Assembly: GCA_964446655.1 (NCBI GenBank)
Contig: CAYUPL010000003.1
Coordinates: forward strand, 1-64,000
Reading direction: 5' to 3'
Length of the DNA: 64,000 nucleotides
Source of the DNA: Desulfopila_A sp964446655
GTDB lineage: Bacteria > Desulfobacterota > Desulfobulbia > Desulfobulbales > Desulfocapsaceae
The notes beneath the pieces were generated by a model that ran no database searches, was not told the origin of the DNA, and saw only the letters and a list, made by a program, of their open reading frames with translations. Positions 35,915 through 44,238 of the stretch are shown in pieces; the stretch's first letter is position 1, and each line of letters opens with the position of its first letter. The translations under genes were made by a program, and so were the position numbers.

Positions 35915-35928
35915 TGAATAAGTATTCA
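35915..35928. promoter_or_regulatory. Candidate operator palindrome downstream of the cooS promoter
   Basis: Perfect inverted repeat TGAATA-AG-TATTCA. A related half-matching copy (TGAATAAATATT) overlaps the -10 box at 35962-35977. A repressor site is suggested by position only; the regulator is unknown. Confidence 0.35.
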
Positions 35929-35968
35929 AGTGAATGATGAGAGAACTCAAAAAATATCCTGTGAATAA

Positions 35969-35997
35969 ATATTATTCTCAGTAAGGCCTAAAGTCAA
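35969..35997 (-). promoter_or_regulatory. Sigma-70-type promoter for cooS
   Basis: On the minus strand TTGACT (35992-35997), 17-nt spacer, TAATAT (35969-35974), close to consensus. The leader to the cooS ATG would be about 130 nt and contains the TGAATA-AG-TATTCA palindrome. Confidence 0.55.
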
Positions 35998-36165
35998 GAA
36001 AGCGAAAACGGCAAAATGAAGGCTTTCGTCGCCTAAATATATGTTTCTGGGCGTCTAAGGATATGGCACACCGTAGCAGTACCATGGAATTGCATAACAA
36101 ATAACCATCATTTTATGCAAGATATGGGGGAAGAGAAAATTATAAAAGAGATGAAATTCTGCAAA

Positions 36166-36939
36166 TTATAGAGCGGAAAGTTTAGTGGCAATGTCGAACA
36201 ATTCCCGCGGTGCTTTAGATATGTCTTCAAAAGGCCGCACACCTTCACGGTCGGCTTTTACTATTTCGTCCATTTCCGGCAAAAATCCTAAGATTTCATA
36301 TCCCGGCAAGGTGTTTCTGATAAGGTCCCTGTCCTTTTCATCCCGGACTCGATTGCCAAGCACAACAATATTTTTAATGCCGATATCCAAGCCGAGTTTT
36401 CGTATTTGATCTGCGGCTTTTCTGCTTCTTGCTCCAGGATTGACGATAATAACCAGGGCATCAACCGAACTGGAGGTTGCCCTGCCAAGATGCTCCACTC
36501 CTGCTTCCATGTCCATCAAAACAATCTCATCACGATAGAGAACCAAATGAGTCATCAGGGCTTTGAGAATTGTACTTTCCGGACAAATACAACCTGACCC
36601 ACCGCTTTTCACTGTTCCCATTACAAGCAGTTTAACACCATCTCTCTCACGGGAAAAACGCTCAGGTATGTCGTCAACCTTAGGATTAAGCGTAAAAAAT
36701 CCTCCCATTGTGCCGGGCTCCGCCCCTGTTCTTTCGGCTATTAACTGAGAAAGTTCGGCTATAGGTGTTATCGGTTCCTTTTCTGATATGCCTAATCCGG
36801 CAGCGAGATTCGCTACAGGATCGGCATCAATAGCTATTACTTTCTTGAGACCGTTTGCGGCCAGACATCGGGCCAGCAATGATGTAATAGTAGTTTTCCC
36901 TACACCGCCTTTTCCGCCGAATGCTACTTTTAAACTCAC
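36166..36939 (-). CDS. cooC: CooC-type nickel-insertion ATPase, second copy
   Basis: A 257-residue P-loop ATPase with deviant Walker A GGKGGVGKTT near residue 9, AIDADPVANLAAGLG, the CxC metal motif GSGCICPES, and DMEAGVEHLGRAT. It differs widely from the other copy at 30125, so the two may serve different CODH/ACS targets. It lies between the 96-residue gene and cooS on the same strand, 32 nt after the former. Confidence 0.92.
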   Translation of the reverse strand: MSLKVAFGGKGGVGKTTITSLLARCLAANGLKKVIAIDADPVANLAAGLGISEKEPITPIAELSQLIAERTGAEPGTMGGFFTLNPKVDDIPERFSRERDGVKLLVMGTVKSGGSGCICPESTILKALMTHLVLYRDEIVLMDMEAGVEHLGRATSSSVDALVIIVNPGARSRKAADQIRKLGLDIGIKNIVVLGNRVRDEKDRDLIRNTLPGYEILGFLPEMDEIVKADREGVRPFEDISKAPRELFDIATKLSAL

Positions 36940-36971
36940 AGGTCAACTCTCCATATTAATAGAACTAAGCA

Positions 36972-37262
36972 TTACTCCACTCTTTCAACGACATTACCGT
37001 CATTGTCAATCATTGCAACAACAAAGCCATTTTTGGCGGCATCTTCATACAGCTCTTCAATATGGACCGCCTGAATTTCATATTTGGCGCCTTTTTCTCG
37101 TGGAAGAGCAAGAAAGCAATCGTTGGCAGCATCTTTTGTTTCAAAAACAGGTATGAAGTCAATATCTTTTTCTTCATTGTGCAGTCCCAGAAAGGTCGGC
37201 TTGTTTTCTGGATTGCAAACAACAACATAAACCCAACCTTTGGCGCTCGCTTTTTCCTCCAT
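36972..37262 (-). CDS. Conserved-looking 96-residue protein between acsE and cooC
   Basis: An acidic soluble protein with a compact alpha/beta look: VYVVVCNPENKPTFLGL, then FIPVFETKDAANDCFLALP, a helix, and GFVVAMIDNDGNVVE at the end. The mix slightly resembles SseB-like domains, but I do not assign a family. AAGGA lies before the ATG. Its place directly upstream of cooC and after the acs operon terminator suggests an accessory role in CODH/ACS maturation. Confidence 0.6.
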   Translation of the reverse strand: MEEKASAKGWVYVVVCNPENKPTFLGLHNEEKDIDFIPVFETKDAANDCFLALPREKGAKYEIQAVHIEELYEDAAKNGFVVAMIDNDGNVVERVE

Positions 37263-37482
37263 CTTTTTTTCCTTCTTTAAATTTAGCCTTTATGTCTCTC
37301 CACACAACATGACGATCATTCCTTAAGAAATAAACATATGTCAAATAATTGCAACTTCCATCGCTATATCGAAGATTCTAACAACTCATCGTAAAAGATT
37401 TACTTTTTCCGGGCAATTTACCGATAGAGTATCTCCAGTTCAGGCAATCAAGAGGAGTCTTTGCATACAGCAGAATCAGAAC

Positions 37483-37514
37483 AAAAAAGGCCTCACCCAA
37501 AGACGATGAGGCCT
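37483..37514 (-). terminator. Rho-independent terminator after acsE
   Basis: On the minus strand an 8-bp GC-rich stem (AGGCCTCA/TGAGGCCT, 37507-37514 with 37488-37495) is followed by T6. It lies 22 nt after the acsE stop and ends the acsVDABCE operon. Confidence 0.9.
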
Positions 37515-37536
37515 CCACAAACAGCGCGCTATACTT

Positions 37537-38427
37537 TTACAGATCCAGATATGAATCCGAGAATAGTGTTTCTCCTGTGATGACGCGAACAGTCTTAACA
37601 TAATCGGCAAGTTCTTTGTCAAGTGTACTCAAATCCGGAGCCGTTCCATCCATAGCCTGATGGACTACTTCGACGATTTCAGGGCGTTCACCTTTGGCTA
37701 CGGCAGTCAAATTAGTATCTAATGGATCAGCAATGACCGATTTCATGCCGTATCTCTCCAGCATAATCATGTACGTCGTATTAAGAATAGGACGCAGTTG
37801 GACAGGAGGACCATTAGAGATATTGGAAAGTCCACAGGTACTCATGGCCCCGGGGGCAATGTCTTCCAGCATCATCTGAAAATTAAGAAGACTGATTAAC
37901 TGAGCCTGCTGAATATTTACCGGAGTGACGATTCCATCCACCCAGATTTTTTCGTTGGGAATACCTGCTTCATTGGCAGCATAGACCAATTCCACACAAA
38001 GAGCAGCACGTTCATTTTCATCCCGGGGCAACCCATCCGGACCCCACATCAAGGCAACGATATCAGCTTCGTATTTCGCAGCCATGGGTAACATAGCCTC
38101 GTAACGCTCAGGCCTGGCCATGATGGAGTTCACGACATGCGGTTTGGAGGCCGGTTTTAATACTTTTAAACCTTCTTCTATTGCAGCAATATTTGAGGTG
38201 TCGAGAAGAAGAGGAATATTACCGGATACTTCCTGAACCACCTGACATACCCAGGGCATCAACTCATGTCCATCTTTTTTTGCAGGGCCCAGATTGATGT
38301 CTATGTAGTCCATGCGTTTTTCGATCTGATCCTGTACCTCTTCCTGGATTGGTTTGGGATCACGCTCCTTGAATGCTTTTCCAATGACCTTGGATATAAC
38401 ATTCAGGCTTTCTCCAAATAAAATCAT
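37537..38427 (-). CDS. acsE: Methyltetrahydrofolate:corrinoid/iron-sulfur protein methyltransferase AcsE
   Basis: Transfers the methyl group of methyl-THF to the Co(I) corrinoid of AcsCD. The 296-residue pterin-binding TIM barrel shows YIDINLGPAKKDG, PLLLDTSN, VNSIMARPERY, LMWGPDGLP, and CGLSNISNGPP, matching the AcsE/MetH pterin domain. GGAGG lies 7-8 nt before the ATG. It is the last gene of the acs operon. Confidence 0.93.
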   Translation of the reverse strand: MILFGESLNVISKVIGKAFKERDPKPIQEEVQDQIEKRMDYIDINLGPAKKDGHELMPWVCQVVQEVSGNIPLLLDTSNIAAIEEGLKVLKPASKPHVVNSIMARPERYEAMLPMAAKYEADIVALMWGPDGLPRDENERAALCVELVYAANEAGIPNEKIWVDGIVTPVNIQQAQLISLLNFQMMLEDIAPGAMSTCGLSNISNGPPVQLRPILNTTYMIMLERYGMKSVIADPLDTNLTAVAKGERPEIVEVVHQAMDGTAPDLSTLDKELADYVKTVRVITGETLFSDSYLDL

Positions 38428-38459
38428 AGTCCTTCCTCCATAAATATTTATATATCAAA

Positions 38460-39806
38460 TTATTGCGTACGTGCTTTAAGAAAACCAGGTAAATGAGCGG
38501 CTTCTCGAGGTCCAACCGTAATGGTCCAGCCCGGCAGCTCTTCTTCAACATCTCCTGCGATAGCAGCAGCATAACCTGGAATGATGATTTCCGTATGCTT
38601 GACTTTATCCATAATTCCGCTCTTTTTGACAAACATACCAACATCATCACCGCCGAATTTTCCGGCAGCCCAGGCTGTAAGGACGGAAAGCCCTTCAGCA
38701 TCTTTAATGAGGAGATAGGCGGAAACCTTACTTGCTTCAATTTCACCTGAAACAATAAAATAGGTCAAAGCAAAGTTGGTTGTAACAAGAACCGGAGAGT
38801 TCTCGTCGGGTGTCCCAATTTCAAATATACCTTCTGTGACCGTCATTGGTCTTTGCGGATCGGTAAAAATATTGAGTCTCTCAAGGAGAAGGGGGAATAT
38901 GACTTCAGTTGTCAGATCCGACAAGACAACTATACCACCATACTTTGCTACAAACATTCCGGCTATAAGGGCTTCCATGTCGGGATTGGAAGTCATTTCA
39001 CACGGGAAGGTAATCGTCGGAAAACCAAGTGCCCTGTTACCGTCTTTGAGCGCTGCCCGCCGAAGAGCCACCTGGTCCTGCAGGGCATTTTTCAAATCCC
39101 GTGTTCCTGTATCGATAACAAGATCCTTCACTCCCATGCCGGTAAGCTTTTCAGTAAGAGCTATGATTCCTTCAATAGAGTCCGCTTTCACACAGAGAGG
39201 TAAATCATTATCAAGAGCAATTTTGCCAAACACATCGGCCGTAGCCTCTGTTGCGGCATAGATAAGAGGACGTTTGAAACCGGCCGTTTCAACAGCGGCG
39301 CCGATAACATCTGCATCTTCACTCATGAGAATGAGATTAAATTCGGATTTTTCGGCGATATTTTTCGCAAGGGCGGCAAAAGTATTCTTGTCACCATTAA
39401 CATCTTTCAAGGCAACAAGTTCGGGCCTGAGATTAAACCCGACACGCTCGTATTGGAGAGCATTCCACGCAGCTACTTTCGCTTCAACCTCAGCTTCAGC
39501 CGTATCGGAGGATATTGTGCCGGCAAACAGAGTCGGGTTGAAAAAAGTCTTTTCGTGACGATACATTACAGTTTCACCACCTGCAGTCGCCCGACGAACA
39601 CCTTTACCGATTTTAACAGGCCGAATAGGTGGTGCCGAAGCTTCAGCCAGCTGAGCACGAGCCTCATCAGATACATACGGACAGGCATCAAGTTCGGCTT
39701 TACCCGAGGCCAGGTTCATGGCAAAAGCAAGGCATGTGGGAACTCCACACTCCTTACAATTTGTTTTTGGCAGAAGTTTGAATATTTGGATACCAGTCAA
39801 CGCCAT
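38460..39806 (-). CDS. acsC: Corrinoid/iron-sulfur protein large subunit AcsC (gamma)
   Basis: The 448-residue subunit holding the [4Fe-4S] cluster and corrinoid. The N-terminal cluster motif is NCKECGVPTCLAFAMNLASG with a fourth Cys in DACPYVS. A TIM barrel follows, then a C-terminal corrinoid-binding domain (SGIMDKVKHTEIIIPGYAA). AAGGAG lies 9 nt upstream of the ATG. It is between acsB and acsE. Confidence 0.95.
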   Translation of the reverse strand: MALTGIQIFKLLPKTNCKECGVPTCLAFAMNLASGKAELDACPYVSDEARAQLAEASAPPIRPVKIGKGVRRATAGGETVMYRHEKTFFNPTLFAGTISSDTAEAEVEAKVAAWNALQYERVGFNLRPELVALKDVNGDKNTFAALAKNIAEKSEFNLILMSEDADVIGAAVETAGFKRPLIYAATEATADVFGKIALDNDLPLCVKADSIEGIIALTEKLTGMGVKDLVIDTGTRDLKNALQDQVALRRAALKDGNRALGFPTITFPCEMTSNPDMEALIAGMFVAKYGGIVVLSDLTTEVIFPLLLERLNIFTDPQRPMTVTEGIFEIGTPDENSPVLVTTNFALTYFIVSGEIEASKVSAYLLIKDAEGLSVLTAWAAGKFGGDDVGMFVKKSGIMDKVKHTEIIIPGYAAAIAGDVEEELPGWTITVGPREAAHLPGFLKARTQ

Positions 39807-39872
39807 TGTAGTAGTCTCCTTGTAGTGTTCCTCAGGGAGCGACAGAGCACCATCGCTCCCTGAACTAAGGTT

Positions 39873-42086
39873 TTAGCCGATAATTGGATCCATGCTCAGC
39901 GCAGGATGGTTCTTCTCCTGAAGCCATGGCATTATCTCGTCTTCAGTTATTCCTACTGTTTCATCGGCAATCATGTCGGCAAAGTTTTTTACCCCGTATT
40001 CTTCGCCGCGTGCATTAAGACGGTCTCTGATCTCATCTTTTAAAATCTTCGGCATCCAGACCATTCTGAGGATTCCACCGTCCCCTGTTATGAACTTCTT
40101 CTGCGTGATATTGAACTTTGAGTGTCCGACGAAACCGGGGGAAGAAGCACCGCCACCCATAACACCTGCAAGAGTTGTAAACTTCATGCCGGATGGAGTC
40201 TCACCGGTATAGTCGCGGCCGACAGTCATGACACCATTACAGCTTGGCAACATAGCCGCAATACATTCGCAGCAACCGCATGTCGTCATCGGCGCCTGTA
40301 CCATTGAATAGAAGTTGTAGGTTTCAATGGCACCTTTGGAAGCGGACTTGATAAATTTGTCGACACCTTCAAAGCGGCCCAACACGGGATCTAAAACCTT
40401 GCCTTTTTGAATGGGCTGGTTGGGCCCTGTGGGATTGATTTCGAAGGAAGCTTTGCAATCCATCCAGTTGTAAGCGCCACAGAGTCCCGTTCTTTCAGGG
40501 CTGACGGTACAGACGTGGCTTGGGGCAAAAGACTGGCAGAGAGTACAGGAATAAAAGGTGTCGACATCCTCGTCCGTCATGGTGTCGACACGCTCATCCC
40601 GCATTTTATATTCAGCTCTTGCTGTTTCAGTAAGCTTATCTACATCTTCTTTGTTTGTATAAAGTGTTATCTGAACTTTATCTATTATCTTCTGGAAATC
40701 CTGATGAAACTTGGCATGAAGAACAACGCCGAGATCTTTCAGGGTGAAGCCTTTTTCAATGGCGCCCTTGCTGACGCGAATCCAGGAAATGTCACGCTGA
40801 CCAATATGCATGACCCCCTGGATGTAGTTAATCAGATGGTGGATCTGACGTTCAAGGATCGGTTCGAAATCTTCCTGAAATTCACGGCCGGCAATTTGAA
40901 TAAAGATACCTAAGGCCAAGGTTTCGCCTTCTTTAAGATCGCCAATGTCTTTGCCGATGACTGTGACTTTAGCATCTTCGATATCACTCATCTCCGCCTT
41001 TTTGACGAGCTCGGTACACTGGGTTTTTCCGCCACCCATCTGACAGTACAAATCAGCACCACGGACACGCTCACCTTCAAATGCCGGACCAAAAGCACAA
41101 GGGATATCTATTTCGGTGATATTGATCTTCAGACCACGTACCTCAACGGAACGCTGGCATATTTCATCATGCGGTACATTGGCAACAACGTGCTCATACG
41201 TACAGATACCGGTGGGAAGTATTTCCGGAATATCGGTATCTGCAAGTGTTGGAAATCCCCAGTTAACACAGCCTGCTGCGGCAACGGCCCATTCCGTTCC
41301 CACATCGCCAAGGGCGTTGACAAAAGCAAAGATTCTGTTTTTGTTATATAAGAGCATTTTACGGTAATCGCCTGGTTGTACACCACCGAAAGCCATTGCA
41401 GCCCTGTTGGCAAAACCAAGAGCAAATACGGCAGATGAAATATCAGGCCCGAAAGGAACAATTCTGGTATTCCAGCCTACCTGCATACCTGCCTCAAGAC
41501 ACTGCTCGATTATGGTTTTGCCATAATGGTTTGCCGCACAGAAGATATAGAGACTCTTTTTCTGATAATCTTCTACGATCATCTTGGCAATTTCAGGCGA
41601 AGGAGCCGCACCGACTATTGCAGCAAATCCAGGAGCGGAGCCATCAACAAACTCAACACCCCTCTTGCGCAAGATGGTATCGTCTGCAGGTCCTACCCAG
41701 ATTTTACCTGCTTCGATATCCGGGTCTTCCTGTGAGATATAAAAATCAGGTTCTCTAAGAATACGTAAGGCCTCTTTTACCTCATAGGCAAAAATACCAG
41801 CCATACCGGCATCCAGAAGAGGTCCAAGATAGGGTAGATGATTCTGCCCTTTCATATGGGGGGGCAATAACCCCCGGGCAAACTCCATCGGTTTTTTCAA
41901 ATCTTCCAGGGTCTCACACTTCATTCCGGTAAGAGAATAAATTACCGGTAGATAATATGCGGTGTTGGGAAAACCAATCGGCGTACCGGCATCATATGAT
42001 TGCAGGGCTCTTTCAAGTTCACCTTCTACCTGGGACACAACCTTATAGCCGCCCTGAATTGCTGCGAATGCTACTAATCTAGACAT
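39873..42086 (-). CDS. acsB: Acetyl-CoA synthase AcsB (CODH/ACS alpha subunit)
   Basis: Assembles acetyl-CoA from CO, a methyl group and CoA, or cleaves it in reverse. At 737 residues it is the bacterial full-length form with the N-terminal CODH-contact domain. A-cluster cysteines appear as CTLCQSFAPSHVC near residue 515, GLCGAYNWMDC shortly after, and CGCCEC near 607. GGAGG precedes the ATG. It lies between acsA and acsC. Confidence 0.96.
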   Translation of the reverse strand: MSRLVAFAAIQGGYKVVSQVEGELERALQSYDAGTPIGFPNTAYYLPVIYSLTGMKCETLEDLKKPMEFARGLLPPHMKGQNHLPYLGPLLDAGMAGIFAYEVKEALRILREPDFYISQEDPDIEAGKIWVGPADDTILRKRGVEFVDGSAPGFAAIVGAAPSPEIAKMIVEDYQKKSLYIFCAANHYGKTIIEQCLEAGMQVGWNTRIVPFGPDISSAVFALGFANRAAMAFGGVQPGDYRKMLLYNKNRIFAFVNALGDVGTEWAVAAAGCVNWGFPTLADTDIPEILPTGICTYEHVVANVPHDEICQRSVEVRGLKINITEIDIPCAFGPAFEGERVRGADLYCQMGGGKTQCTELVKKAEMSDIEDAKVTVIGKDIGDLKEGETLALGIFIQIAGREFQEDFEPILERQIHHLINYIQGVMHIGQRDISWIRVSKGAIEKGFTLKDLGVVLHAKFHQDFQKIIDKVQITLYTNKEDVDKLTETARAEYKMRDERVDTMTDEDVDTFYSCTLCQSFAPSHVCTVSPERTGLCGAYNWMDCKASFEINPTGPNQPIQKGKVLDPVLGRFEGVDKFIKSASKGAIETYNFYSMVQAPMTTCGCCECIAAMLPSCNGVMTVGRDYTGETPSGMKFTTLAGVMGGGASSPGFVGHSKFNITQKKFITGDGGILRMVWMPKILKDEIRDRLNARGEEYGVKNFADMIADETVGITEDEIMPWLQEKNHPALSMDPIIG

Positions 42087-42139
42087 GCTTTCCTCCTTCT
42101 TTGAGGATTGATAATTTCACTAAAACTCCGGCTGAAATA

Positions 42140-44170
42140 CTATTCCATTCCAAGGGCTTGCCTGTCAGCCATATCCATGAGAACCCTTTCGCGGGCCTTG
42201 TCAATGCCAAGCTCGGCACGCTTTTTATCAATATGAGCTATCATTTTATGGGCATGCTTGATTGGATCCGGTTCACAATCCCATTTGCCACCGTATATTT
42301 TTTCCATATCCTTGTAGAGATAATCCTTGAACTCCGGGGCACCTTCGAGAGGCATATGATACCCGAACACCGTATAAACGCCTGAAGCAACAAAATATTG
42401 CCCGATTGAAATCGCTTTCTCGCTCATCCATTCAGGAGCGGATCCTGCCGCAGGCAGATCACAGATATCATTACCAAGTCCTCCGGCTTTAACTACTTCC
42501 GTTGCTGCCAGCAGTATTCTGCTGTTATCGACACATGAGCCTAAATGAAGAACCGGTGGAATGCCTACTGTTTCACACACTTCAGCAAGGCCGGGTCCGC
42601 AATGGACGGCTGCAGCACCAGGAGTCAGCAGACCATGAATACCTGCGGCAATAGCGCTGCATCCTGTGGTAAGTACAATGACATCATTCTTTATCAGCTC
42701 TTTGATCAGAGTGATATGTTCTTCATTATGTTTGGTTCTGGCATTATTGCATCCGACAACCCCGGCGATTCCTCGAATACGACCATTGATGATATTGTCA
42801 TTTAAGGTGAAATAATCTCCACGGAATGAGCCGCCGAGATGATACTGGATAGATTCGACGCCAAAACCGGCAATCTGCGTGGTTTTATGTTTTGGAATCA
42901 TGACGTCGGCGCCGCGCTGATTGAAGTTGTCAATTGCCATCTTAACGATTCGCTTGGCATCCTGCATGGCATAATGTTCGTCAAATTCGATATGAATAAC
43001 GTTTTCCTGCTCCATTTTGGCAATCGGATGAGTCGTGATCAATTTGGTGTGAAAGCATTTGGCCACATTTGCCAGATTTTGAAAAACACATTGCACGTCT
43101 ACGACCATGGCATCACAGGCACCTGTAATAATAGCCAGCTCCTGCTGAAGAAATGTCCCGGCCGGCGGCACTCCATGGCGCTGCAGTAATTCGTTGGCGG
43201 TACAACAGATACCACCAAGCTGAATACCTTTGGCGCCCTGCTCTTTAGCATAATCAATCATTTCCTGCGACTGGGCTGCGGCAACTATCATCTCAGAAAG
43301 GAGTGGTTCATGACCATGAACAATGATGTTGACATGATCTTCTTTCATAACACCGAGATTGGCTTCCGATTGCAGTGGCGAGGGGGAGCCGAACATGACA
43401 TCCTGCAGATCGGTACCAATCATTGACCCACCCCAGCCATCCGCCAGAGAGCAGCGAGTCCCCTGCTTCATCAGGTTCTTGTAGTCCTGATCAACCCCCA
43501 TATGGGTTCGATGCATGATTTCAACAACTTCACGATCGACATTACGAGGCATAACGCCTTCTTTTTCCCATTTATCCTGCAGTGGCTGCGGGGCACGCTT
43601 AAGATAATTCAAGGTTCCTTCCGGCTTACCCCATTCACCAACAGCTTTTTGAGCAACAGCCAGCGCGATTTCTTTTATTTCTCTGTCTTGCACAACTCCA
43701 TCAACTTCAACTGTGGTGGCAACGCCGAAATAGGGGGCTATCTGGATAAGCTTAGCAGGATCTTTTATGCCGTAATCCGGTGCATTTCCGGTAACCGCGG
43801 CATAAAATGTCTCGGCGACTCCACGGCCATGATCGGAGTGAGCAGCGGCTCCTGCAGCGATCATACGCACAAAGTTACGGGCACAGATTGTGTTCGCTGT
43901 AGCTCCACAAAGTCCCTTCCGGGTGTCTTCCCCTTCGATACCGTTTTTAGGCAAAGGAAGGCGACAAGGTCCCATTGCACAGTTTTTACAGCATATACCC
44001 TGTAATCCGATTGCGCATGGTTTCATGGTAACTGCTCTGTCAAAAACTGTTTCAATATTGAGTCGTTGAGCGCGTCTGATCATCTCCTGGGTTGACACTT
44101 CAATAGAAGCTTCCATTGAATCTGCCAGTTTTGGTGCTTTTACAGCGGGTGCTTTTGTTGCTTCTGCCAT
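42140..44170 (-). CDS. acsA: CODH catalytic subunit AcsA (ACS-associated copy)
   Basis: A 676-residue Ni-Fe CODH that makes CO from CO2 and feeds it to AcsB. Clusters B/D are in CAIGLQGICCKNCAMGPC near residues 51-68, and C-cluster ligands in HGHEP, GGICCTANELLQRHG, DVQCVFQNL, GVVGCNNAR, LTTGCSAIA, LGSCVDNSRI. An N-terminal Ala/Lys/Pro-rich stretch of about 20 residues precedes the domain. Position next to acsB identifies it as the ACS partner. GAGGAGG lies before the ATG. Confidence 0.95.
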   Translation of the reverse strand: MAEATKAPAVKAPKLADSMEASIEVSTQEMIRRAQRLNIETVFDRAVTMKPCAIGLQGICCKNCAMGPCRLPLPKNGIEGEDTRKGLCGATANTICARNFVRMIAAGAAAHSDHGRGVAETFYAAVTGNAPDYGIKDPAKLIQIAPYFGVATTVEVDGVVQDREIKEIALAVAQKAVGEWGKPEGTLNYLKRAPQPLQDKWEKEGVMPRNVDREVVEIMHRTHMGVDQDYKNLMKQGTRCSLADGWGGSMIGTDLQDVMFGSPSPLQSEANLGVMKEDHVNIIVHGHEPLLSEMIVAAAQSQEMIDYAKEQGAKGIQLGGICCTANELLQRHGVPPAGTFLQQELAIITGACDAMVVDVQCVFQNLANVAKCFHTKLITTHPIAKMEQENVIHIEFDEHYAMQDAKRIVKMAIDNFNQRGADVMIPKHKTTQIAGFGVESIQYHLGGSFRGDYFTLNDNIINGRIRGIAGVVGCNNARTKHNEEHITLIKELIKNDVIVLTTGCSAIAAGIHGLLTPGAAAVHCGPGLAEVCETVGIPPVLHLGSCVDNSRILLAATEVVKAGGLGNDICDLPAAGSAPEWMSEKAISIGQYFVASGVYTVFGYHMPLEGAPEFKDYLYKDMEKIYGGKWDCEPDPIKHAHKMIAHIDKKRAELGIDKARERVLMDMADRQALGME

Positions 44171-44238
44171 TTGAGGTTCCTCCTCGTGTAGATTTCTAAC
44201 TAGAACTCATGCTGAAAATATCCATAACGAAAATAGAG

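Larger units (their letters stand above)
35834..36165. other. Intergenic region between cooC and cooS
   Basis: 332 bp holding the cooS promoter (35969-35997), a palindrome TGAATA-AG-TATTCA at 35915-35928 with a partial second copy at 35962-35977 over the -10 box, and an inverted repeat TTGCATAA/TTATGCAA at 36090-36097 and 36113-36120. No gene is seen. Confidence 0.6.

Noticed and set aside
36064..36078. Possible sigma-54 promoter TGGCAC...TAGCA on the plus strand between cooC and cooS
   Set aside because: The spacing is one base short, the -12 element is poor, and no gene lies downstream on that strand.
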